Assembly: GCA_028718065.1 (NCBI GenBank)
Contig: JAQUMP010000044.1
Span: 1-12,294 of the forward strand
DNA length: 12,294 nt
Reading direction: 5' to 3'
Origin: Chitinivibrionales bacterium
GTDB lineage: Bacteria; Fibrobacterota; Chitinivibrionia; Chitinivibrionales; FEN-1185
A program made the translations under genes and the position numbers. Shown one piece after another: positions 6,978 to 12,294 of this stretch (the stretch's first letter is position 1; every line of letters starts with the position of its first letter). The notes below the pieces were generated by a model. That model saw nothing but the letters and a program-made list of their open reading frames with translations, was not told the origin of the DNA and did not search any database.

Positions 6978-7418
6978 CTACTGCTGGCGTACGGTAAACA
7001 GCGCGGATTTGCTGAAAACGGATTCTTCGCCGTATTTTGCCAGTGTTATATAGCAAGTGTCAACGGGTGATTTGTAGGTAACCGCCGGGCTGAGATTCTC
7101 ACTCCCGATAATCCAGGTAAAAAACGTATCCGGCCGGGCGACCATGCCATTGACCGCGGCGGTCAGGTTTATAGCGTTGCTGAGGCCTTTGTTGGTGTAC
7201 AGTTTTACCACGACACCGGAGATGGACGCGTCTTCGGCCCAGCTTATTTTTACGGTATCGCCGATTGTAAATGTTTCTCCGCCAAGGGGTTTATGGATCG
7301 TAAGCGGGCCGGCGGTTATTGGGCCGGAGCCGTTATCGCATGCAATCATGCCGGAAAAAGAGGCAATAAAAATTGCCGAACAAGCGCAAAGTATCCAACG
7401 AGCCATTGCATTTCTCAT
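6978..7418 (-). CDS. Small lipoprotein with one Ig-like (Kre9/Knh1-type) domain
   Basis: The product has 146 aa. An N-terminal basic/hydrophobic signal ends in GMIAC, so C27 is the likely lipidated cysteine (met at -3, small residue at -1), with D28 and N29 following. Residues 38-143 form a single beta-sandwich-like domain that opens with LTIHKPLGGETFTIGDTVKI and ends in SALFTV. This is the pattern of the Ig-like Kre9/Knh1 (GPI-anchored-like) domain common in secreted proteins of some FCB bacteria. The same P...G(D)T..ISW...G..(V/D)..L.T..G layout appears in the truncated gene at 11615-12294. The start is secure: AAAGGAG (7432-7426) lies 7 bases before the ATG. It sits 21 bp after the beta-barrel gene and 7 bp before the sugar cassette. 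The role is unknown; binding of a surface glycan or of the exported propeller proteins is speculation. Confidence 0.85.
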   Translation of the reverse strand: MRNAMARWILCACSAIFIASFSGMIACDNGSGPITAGPLTIHKPLGGETFTIGDTVKISWAEDASISGVVVKLYTNKGLSNAINLTAAVNGMVARPDTFFTWIIGSENLSPAVTYKSPVDTCYITLAKYGEESVFSKSALFTVRQQ

Positions 7419-7425
7419 GAAGCCG

Positions 7426-7432
7426 CTCCTTT
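7426..7432 (-). promoter_or_regulatory. Shine-Dalgarno AAAGGAG for the Ig-like lipoprotein gene
   Basis: AAAGGAG with a 7-base spacer lies before the ATG at 7418, in the 21-bp gap after the beta-barrel gene. It is the strongest ribosome binding site in the operon and suggests that this small protein is made at a high level relative to its neighbours. Confidence 0.8.
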
Positions 7433-7439
7433 AAATAAA

Positions 7440-8621
7440 TTAAAACAGGGTTGATTTAATACCTATTGTAAACGACCAGGCCTGCCCAAGGTCCTTTAAA
7501 TCCGGTCCGCTCCACTGCTTAAGCACGCTTGCGCTGCCGCCGGCGCCGTCGGCCTTGTCGTGGATCGGCAGGGCCACGGCGATGAAGACCGGATACTTGG
7601 CATGCGAGAATTCCATGCCCCAGTTAAGGCTTGCGCTCCATGCCTGAAAATCGGGGTCCTGGATGGGCGCGTACGTTTTAGGGTTATACCCGGCGATCCA
7701 GGCCACGCTGAGGGGAGCGGAAAAGGTGAGGCCGAAGGAGTAGATATAGGCTTCCTCCGCCTTATTGCCGTAATAGGCGTCAATACTAATGCTTCGCGGT
7801 GTAAAGGCGCCCAGGTCATTTTCGCCATAGGGCTTAAAATAATACTCAAATCGATTTCTATCGGAAGCGGACATATTGTCGGTTGCGTAATTCCATCCGC
7901 CATTGCCCTGGTTATACTGGTTTTTGCCGGTAAAATTAAGGGCAAACGGGTGGTTGTAGTTAATGTCGAACAGTAGAATGCCCTTTTCGATGTCTTTGGT
8001 GTACCCGAGGCCGATGGCGGCCGCATAAAGGCCGCCTCCCTTTTGTAAAATTGACGGCAGATAAATTTTTTCGTTGTCCGCGCCGCGCTTGATATCAGAT
8101 TGCCCGGAAGGAAAGGTAAGGCCCAGATTGAGCGCATACTGACCTTCCATGCCGAGGGCCTTGGAATAATCGATGGTTATATCGCCCAGCCCGCCGGTCA
8201 CTTCGGTCCGGTCAGGGATCTGGCCCTGCGGCTGGACAAGGCCGCTTTTTGACATGACCGGAATCGTGATTCCCAGGGTCGAAGTATAGGTCGGCTTATA
8301 ACTGGCCCGTGTGGAGAGCGAACTCGTTTGATACGATTGACCGAATGAATAATTTCCGAGGACCTGCAGATCTATAAGCCCGCCGGTCACGCCTTTGCCG
8401 ACCCACTTGGCTGCCGCGCCGCCGCTGCCGCCCGACCCGCCCGCGCCGCAGCCGCCGATCGAGGCCCAGGGCGTAAGGCCGGGTGAGACGATCGCGGAAA
8501 AGGTTTCAGGACTGCTTGACGATATAAGGGAACACAGATTGAGCGCGGCCGCCGTCATTAAAGCAAGGACTAAAAAAAACGCCCGAACCGATTTTTTGGA
8601 ACAGAGACGCATTGAGCTCAC
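7440..8621 (-). CDS. Predicted outer-membrane beta-barrel protein with glycine-rich N-terminal segment
   Basis: The product has 393 aa. Its signal peptide (basic residues to R13, then a hydrophobic stretch to about 30) is followed by a Ser-rich stretch and a Gly/Ala-rich segment (56-70). From about residue 80 come alternating amphipathic strands rich in Tyr, Gly and Ser (for example IDLQVLGNYSFGQSY, GDITIDYSKAL, YALNLGLTFPSG, YSFGLTFSAPLSVAWIAGY). The last residue is Phe, preceded by SFTIGIKSTLF, a typical barrel-closing C-terminus. The style resembles transporter-like outer-membrane barrels such as the phenol MetA-degradation group, though I cannot place it firmly. The start at 8621 is GTG, directly abutting the TAA of the previous gene, with GGA 6 bases upstream; ATG at 8612 (three codons in) is an equally possible start and keeps the signal peptide. 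A role in export or surface display of the operon's product is possible but inferred from context only. Confidence 0.82.
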   Translation of the reverse strand: MSSMRLCSKKSVRAFFLVLALMTAAALNLCSLISSSSPETFSAIVSPGLTPWASIGGCGAGGSGGSGGAAAKWVGKGVTGGLIDLQVLGNYSFGQSYQTSSLSTRASYKPTYTSTLGITIPVMSKSGLVQPQGQIPDRTEVTGGLGDITIDYSKALGMEGQYALNLGLTFPSGQSDIKRGADNEKIYLPSILQKGGGLYAAAIGLGYTKDIEKGILLFDINYNHPFALNFTGKNQYNQGNGGWNYATDNMSASDRNRFEYYFKPYGENDLGAFTPRSISIDAYYGNKAEEAYIYSFGLTFSAPLSVAWIAGYNPKTYAPIQDPDFQAWSASLNWGMEFSHAKYPVFIAVALPIHDKADGAGGSASVLKQWSGPDLKDLGQAWSFTIGIKSTLF

Positions 8622-9743
8622 TTAGTTTCCAATCCACAAGCTGGGGGTAGAGGTATCGTTGAGCCGACTTCCGGACGAACTTGACAAAAGCGACAGCTTG
8701 TCCCCGGTTGAACGCTTGATAATGTAGCAATCATAATTGCTTTCGCCCGCGTTGCCCGCGAGCGCCATTAAAAAATCCGTTTTGTTGGACCATTCCGGGT
8801 CCTGGAATTCGGTATTGTTGTCCGCGATGCTGTCCTTGTTTATGAACCATTGCACGCGGTTGCTTTTGTCGACGACATAAATGATCTGGTGCTCGCGCAC
8901 CGCGCCGAGGGTGCGGTTGATGGCGGTTTCGTCGAGGTTCTGCACGCCGTCAAAACAGAGGAACATCATCCAGTCCGGATGCGCGGGGTCCGGGCAGATG
9001 GACGGATTACAGACCTGCTTGCCGCTGTTGACCGGGTAGAGTTTGGCCGCGCCAACGTCCCACAGCGCGGCGTCGGCATAGCCGGTGCATAAAAATGCGC
9101 CGTCCGGGGAAATCCCGCCGGTAAATGGTTTGGGCGCGATCGTTACTACCGGGCCGAAGGTCGCGCTTGCGCCGCTCCGGGTGATTTTTCGTTTATAAGT
9201 CGCGGAACCGGTAAGCGTGGCGAGGGAATTTAAATTGGTGCGGAATTTATCGGCATAAACGATAAACGTGTCGTGCGGCGCCGCGGGATCCACCCACCAG
9301 TGCGGATCATTACCCGCCGGTGAAGCGGTCGGCGTAACCTGGATCGGCAGAGCGTCGGGCGTGCATTGCTGGACATAGGGTACACAATCTTCTTCGCCGG
9401 TGTAAACAAAATAAGTGACCCAGCCGCCGTCGGGCGAAAACAGCGGGCTGTCGGAGCTGTAGGTTTCCTTGCCTGCCGGTTTTTTAAGCGTCACGGCCTG
9501 GCGCGTTTCGTCCGTGGCGGTATCGTTAAAATCCACCACCTGCACGCTTAATGTTTTTTTAAGCGTGAAGGCGACCTTAGCGTTCCGGGTGCCGATGAAA
9601 TTTTCAACGGCGGCCCCGCTTGCAAAAGTAAAGGGCGGCTTGGGCGGAACAAAACTCACGGGCTGGTAGGAAAAATCGCACGCCGCCAGGAGCAGAAGCC
9701 CCCATAAACCGACGCCGAGAACGCTTTTTGTTTTAGGCCGCAT
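8622..9743 (-). CDS. Lipoprotein with TolB-like beta-propeller repeats
   Basis: The 373-aa protein has the signal sequence GLWGLLLLAAC, a good lipobox with C22 lipidated, followed by D23. The mature part has TolB/WD40-like propeller blade signatures: FSPDGGWVTYF (102-112), DPHWW (146-150), GGISPDGAFL (209-218), DPEWS (315-319) and the terminal STPSLWIGN. Seven further cysteines (120, 127, 219, 245, 250, 263, 339) could form disulfides in the envelope. It is a diverged paralogue of the gene directly upstream, with shared ordered blocks including CNxSI (245-249) followed by a FDG segment (264-266). ATG at 9743 lies 24 bp after the upstream stop, with a weak AAGGA about 11 bases before it. It has no periplasmic TolB features such as the N-terminal Pal-interaction domain, and no tol/pal genes are nearby, so I do not call it TolB. 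Function unknown; a scaffold or binding role at the envelope is likely. Confidence 0.85.
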   Translation of the reverse strand: MRPKTKSVLGVGLWGLLLLAACDFSYQPVSFVPPKPPFTFASGAAVENFIGTRNAKVAFTLKKTLSVQVVDFNDTATDETRQAVTLKKPAGKETYSSDSPLFSPDGGWVTYFVYTGEEDCVPYVQQCTPDALPIQVTPTASPAGNDPHWWVDPAAPHDTFIVYADKFRTNLNSLATLTGSATYKRKITRSGASATFGPVVTIAPKPFTGGISPDGAFLCTGYADAALWDVGAAKLYPVNSGKQVCNPSICPDPAHPDWMMFLCFDGVQNLDETAINRTLGAVREHQIIYVVDKSNRVQWFINKDSIADNNTEFQDPEWSNKTDFLMALAGNAGESNYDCYIIKRSTGDKLSLLSSSSGSRLNDTSTPSLWIGN

Positions 9744-9767
9744 AATAGCCGGTTTCCTTAACTTAAA

Positions 9768-11309
9768 TTAATATTCCGCGATCGGCAATGTTTTTCGTTG
9801 GCCATTTGCAAACTCAACAACCGCGAATTTAAGGCCGGCGGCGCGCGGCAGAAATTTATCAAAAGCAACCGTGGTCGGATTGTTTGCAAAAAGGTGGCGA
9901 CCGATGCACCGGCCGTCCGGCGAAAAGAACGCCAAGGAGCGCAGCGGCGCCGACGCGACGATGGTTTTGTTTATCAATCGTAAAAAATAGGTTTCCGGCC
10001 CGGAATAATTGAAAAATGGACGCGTGACCGCGCTGGGAACATTGGGAACAATGGGGGTCGCAAGCCAGGTTTGGTTTTCGGTAAAACCGGACGGGCAGGC
10101 AACATAAATGTAGGGGTACGAAAAATTAATCGTTGAAACCGCGCCAGCGGTGTCGGTTGAGGCGATTAAAGGAAAATAGGTAGAATCTTTAATGTTAATG
10201 CCATATATTTTTTCATTGTACCTGGCATGCGAATACGACGGCGAGGAAGGGGAACCGGTGATTAAAAGGCGGTCGATCAGAATCGCAGCCGCGGCATAGT
10301 ACGGATGGGTCGCCCATTCCGGTTCCTCCATCGTGACTCCTACGATCTGCCCCGACTTTCCCGACTGGGCCGCCACCGTTGCCTCGATTACCGGAATATC
10401 GCCCGGCGACATGATATATTTGAGGATGTTGCCGTTATAATCGCCGATAAACACGCGGTCATGGCTCGACCAATGGCCGAGAATGGGTTGAGTGTACTTG
10501 CCGTTGGCAAAACCGAAATCAAGATAAATCATCGCATTAGTAAACACGCGGCTGGAGGATATGGAACCGTTGCAGGTTTGCAGGGCAATGAGCGTATCGG
10601 CGTGCGTTGTATTATTTGCAAAGTGCAACCGGTGGAGCTCATGCGCGCCGGCGGCGGCGTTTTGCAGGTCCATCATATAGGCGCCTATGTCTTCGTTGGC
10701 ATGGCCCAAATACCGGCCGTCCCAGGAGAGACCGGCGTTATAGCTTCCGCCGGTGTAAATAACGGAATCCGCGGAAACAGGGACGCCGTTTACCAGACGC
10801 TTGCTGGTGACCTTACCCTTGCCGTTCCACGAATCGGATTCGGTATTGGTGGTGTAGACAACCGTGGTTGTCGGAGCGTTTTTAATAAAGCGCGGATTAT
10901 AACCGGTGCTCGCCGCAACAAGGACCGGCGTGGCGGTATCACTGAACTGCATGACATAGGCCGATCCGGCCTGGGTGCTGTTGGGCCCCGAAGGCCCGGA
11001 ACAATAGGCGACATATTGGCCGTCGGGTGAAATGCTCGGTACCGAGACGTTGGCGGGCGTTTTGGTAAAAGAGTGCACGGGCGGGTTTTCCGCTTCGGAA
11101 AAATTTATATAATACAGAGAACCGTTGTTGACAAATACAAGTTTAACGTCGGCGGTTTGGAAAAAAGAGGTCACGGTCGTTTTGGTGGCTTTTACTGCGA
11201 TATTGGCGGGAACGGTCGCGGCATACACTCCGCATACCAGGATAAGCGCTAAAAAGCATGGCGCGAAAGCGTCTATGAAAGATTTCCGTCCACCAGATAC
11301 GAATCCCAT
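9768..11309 (-). CDS. Secreted beta-propeller-like protein with C-terminal sorting-like domain
   Basis: This is the first gene of the operon (513 aa). A signal peptide (basic R8/K9, hydrophobic 15-30, cleavage near VYA-A) is followed by propeller-like repeats: LVFVNNGSLYYINF (57-70), VPSISPDGQYVAYCSG (90-105), NAGLSWDGRYLGH (191-203), DRVFIGDYNGNILKYI (284-299) and EEPEWA (328-333). Residues about 445-513 are separate and include FFSPDGRCIGRHLF and a LP..AGLKFAVVEFANGQ hairpin. This is the layout of C-terminal type-A-like sorting or anchoring domains in FCB bacteria (a 'DGR' strand, then LPxGxY/F-like hairpin). The start at 11309 has AAGGGA six bases upstream. Blocks shared with the next gene show the two are paralogues. 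No catalytic residues are evident, so binding, adhesion or scaffolding is more likely than an enzyme, but this is inference. Confidence 0.85.
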   Translation of the reverse strand: MGFVSGGRKSFIDAFAPCFLALILVCGVYAATVPANIAVKATKTTVTSFFQTADVKLVFVNNGSLYYINFSEAENPPVHSFTKTPANVSVPSISPDGQYVAYCSGPSGPNSTQAGSAYVMQFSDTATPVLVAASTGYNPRFIKNAPTTTVVYTTNTESDSWNGKGKVTSKRLVNGVPVSADSVIYTGGSYNAGLSWDGRYLGHANEDIGAYMMDLQNAAAGAHELHRLHFANNTTHADTLIALQTCNGSISSSRVFTNAMIYLDFGFANGKYTQPILGHWSSHDRVFIGDYNGNILKYIMSPGDIPVIEATVAAQSGKSGQIVGVTMEEPEWATHPYYAAAAILIDRLLITGSPSSPSYSHARYNEKIYGINIKDSTYFPLIASTDTAGAVSTINFSYPYIYVACPSGFTENQTWLATPIVPNVPSAVTRPFFNYSGPETYFLRLINKTIVASAPLRSLAFFSPDGRCIGRHLFANNPTTVAFDKFLPRAAGLKFAVVEFANGQRKTLPIAEY

Positions 11310-11460
11310 ATAGTGTCCCTTTGTATTTATTGATATTTTAAAGCTCTTTTAAACGGTTAACTTTGATATATAAATCAAATTCATGAACGTCTAAAAATAT
11401 ATAAAAAAAAATAAGAAGTATAATAAAAATTAATTAAAGTTATTAAAGCTATTGAAACAT
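11310..11460 (-). promoter_or_regulatory. AT-rich leader, presumed promoter region of the 11-gene operon
   Basis: This is the only sizeable non-coding DNA ahead of the operon. It is strikingly AT-rich (A/T runs at 11391-11460) compared with the coding DNA around it and lies between the upstream terminator and the first gene's ribosome binding site. A TAAAAT hexamer lies near 11341-11336 and a TATACT near 11422-11417, but neither has a convincing -35 partner at 16-18 bp. The promoter is therefore inferred from position and composition, not from a clear consensus. Confidence 0.5.
11362..11379. promoter_or_regulatory. 18-bp near-perfect palindrome, candidate operator
   Basis: TTTGATATATAAATCAAA reads the same on both strands at 16 of 18 positions: arms TTTGAT and ATCAAA are perfect and separated by six bases. 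It lies 52 bp upstream of the first start codon of the operon, in the presumed promoter region, so it could be a binding site for a dimeric regulator. The arms are those of an FNR/CRP-family half-site, but the spacer is six and not the four bases expected for FNR, so no regulator is assigned. Confidence 0.35.
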
Positions 11461-11525
11461 CGCATACACCTTTCTCACGCACCTCGCATCCGGCTATTTT
11501 ATCACCGCGTTCGTATGGCCAAAGT

Positions 11526-11561
11526 AAAAAAGAATCCTCGCCATTTGGGGCGAGGATTCTT
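11526..11561 (-). terminator. Strong rho-independent terminator after the upstream secreted-protein gene
   Basis: A perfect 13-bp inverted repeat (11530-11542 and 11549-11561, arms AAGAATCCTCGCC / GGCGAGGATTCTT) encloses a 6-base loop. On the minus strand the stem is followed directly by a run of Ts (11531-11526). It lies 53 bp past the stop at 11615 and separates that gene from the operon. On the plus strand the following T-run (11565-11568) is short and interrupted, so the terminator acts mainly on minus-strand transcripts. Confidence 0.92.
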
Positions 11562-11614
11562 CAATTTTAAAAGGTGTCCAAAACTTATTTACAGCCGCAC
11601 CTTTCGACACACTC

Positions 11615-12294
11615 TCAAGGAAGGCGATTTCGGCGTTCCGTGTTAACAATGAGCCGCGCCCCTTGACCGGATATTTGTTCGATCAACACCCCCGAATGGA
11701 CATTATTAAGATTTGCGATTCTACGACCGCGAATGTCGTATATTGCAACCGCAGCATTTTTGCCGCTTCTTATTAAGTTTGCGCCGGGCCGATTAATTAC
11801 GGCAGTACTTGCAATAGTAAAAACACCCGATACGTCTTTGGTTAATTTTATGTTGTCATAGGGCGCTTGCACACGGACCTGGCATTTGTTCGATGCGGTA
11901 TTGATTGTGCCTAACAATGGCGGTATTTTCCATTTAAAGGTGCCGACATTCCCTTGGTAATAAGCAGCATTGCCGTCTTTAATAAGAACGCTCTCAACGA
12001 GTGTCGCCCAATTTATGCCCTGATCCGTGGTAAGTTCGATATCCAGCCCGGTGGTCGTGGTGTTTGCCAGCCTGGTCCAGGAAATCGTGAGCGTATCTCC
12101 TATTTTATACGTTGCCGCTTGCTGGGGCGCGGTAATGGTAACTGGTCGGTAAACGAGCACCGTTGCCGTGGAGCTTTTTGTTACCCCCTTGGATGTCGCG
12201 GTTGCCGTGACGGTATAGGGTCCGCCGGCCGTGGTCCCTGCGGAAAATAACCCGCTCGTGGAATCGATCGACTGGCTGCCGGATATTGTCCACT
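11615..12294 (-). CDS. C-terminal part of a multidomain secreted Ig-like protein (5' end outside window)
   Basis: The frame is open from the right edge to the TGA at 11617-11615, giving 225 visible residues. The GTG at 12160 is an internal Val codon, not a start. Residues 1-47 are the end of a bacterial Ig-like (Big-type) repeat: WTISGSQSIDSTSGLFSAGT, then GGPYTVTATA and TATVLV. Residues 50-161 form a second Ig-like domain (VTITAPQQAATYKIGDTLTI to GVFTIAS), the same type as in the small lipoprotein at 6978-7418. Residues 165-225 resemble a C-terminal sorting domain (VAIYDIRGRRIANL, then GVLIEQISGQGARLIV), with a basic tail ERRNR. The protein is therefore probably large, secreted and surface-attached. 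Its enzymatic or adhesive N-terminal part lies outside the window. It is terminated separately from the operon below. Confidence 0.88.
   Translation of the reverse strand, partial: WTISGSQSIDSTSGLFSAGTTAGGPYTVTATATSKGVTKSSTATVLVYRPVTITAPQQAATYKIGDTLTISWTRLANTTTTGLDIELTTDQGINWATLVESVLIKDGNAAYYQGNVGTFKWKIPPLLGTINTASNKCQVRVQAPYDNIKLTKDVSGVFTIASTAVINRPGANLIRSGKNAAVAIYDIRGRRIANLNNVHSGVLIEQISGQGARLIVNTERRNRLP

Noticed and set aside
8400..8460. GC-rich low-complexity stretch as a possible DNA repeat
   Set aside because: It is in-frame coding sequence for the Gly/Ala-rich linker of the beta-barrel protein, and no exact tandem unit is visible.
8622..9743. TolB of the Tol-Pal system
   Set aside because: It carries a lipobox, lacks the TolB N-terminal domain, and no tolA, tolQ, tolR or pal genes are nearby. 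Only the propeller style is shared.
10305..11030. Plus-strand 241-aa reading frame opposite the propeller gene
   Set aside because: It is antisense to a gene with clear signal peptide, blade motifs and operon context. Its translation has no motifs.
11362..11379. A true FNR box
   Set aside because: The FNR consensus is TTGAT-N4-ATCAA; here six bases separate the arms. It is kept only as an unassigned dyad.
11452..11646. Plus-strand 64-aa reading frame across the intergenic region
   Set aside because: It runs through the 13-bp terminator hairpin, gives a Arg/His/Lys-rich peptide without any domain, and has no ribosome binding site.
12158..12160. GTG at 12160 as the start of a 181-aa gene
   Set aside because: The frame stays open to the window edge, and the residues before it form a recognisable Big-type Ig repeat. 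The GTG is an internal Val codon.

Overview
The window carries protein-coding genes on the minus strand only. No rRNA, tRNA, CRISPR array, transposase or integrase was seen. Two clean Shine-Dalgarno sequences (AAGGAG type), diderm-type envelope proteins (lipoproteins and an outer-membrane-barrel candidate), Ig-like surface domains and C-terminal domains resembling type IX-style sorting domains suggest a Gram-negative bacterium of the FCB group. A Fibrobacterota / Chitinispirillia-type lineage is my best guess, but this is inference from protein style and not from a marker gene.

Layout, in transcription order (high to low coordinates). (a) 12294-11615: the 3' part of a large secreted protein, with a bacterial Ig-like repeat, a second Ig-like domain and a C-terminal sorting-like domain. 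It is closed by a strong intrinsic terminator at 11561-11526. (b) 11614-11310: intergenic DNA with the terminator and an AT-rich presumed promoter region that holds an 18-bp dyad. (c) 11309 to the left window edge: eleven genes, all on the minus strand, with gaps of 0-24 bp or overlaps of 4-14 bp. This reads as a single operon of at least 11.3 kb.

The operon has three modules. The first four genes encode exported proteins: two paralogous beta-propeller-like proteins (one with a sorting-like C-terminus, one a lipoprotein), a predicted outer-membrane beta-barrel with a glycine-rich N-terminal segment, and a small Ig-like lipoprotein. Next is a tightly overlapping sugar cassette: a stand-alone homologue of the ArnA dehydrogenase/decarboxylase domain (UDP-glucuronate to UDP-4-keto-pentose or UDP-xylose), a DPM1-like family 2 glycosyltransferase and an extended SDR. 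Last is an O-acetylation module: an unrecognised 163-aa exported protein, an AlgI-like MBOAT, an AlgJ/AlgX-like SGNH acetyltransferase and an exported protein that runs off the window edge.

The simplest reading is that the operon builds a pentose- or uronate-derived sugar, loads it on a carrier lipid, O-acetylates a glycan in the periplasm, and encodes surface proteins that carry, export or interact with it. No polymerase, flippase or GT-C glycosyltransferase lies in the window, so the substrate of the O-acetylation is unknown.
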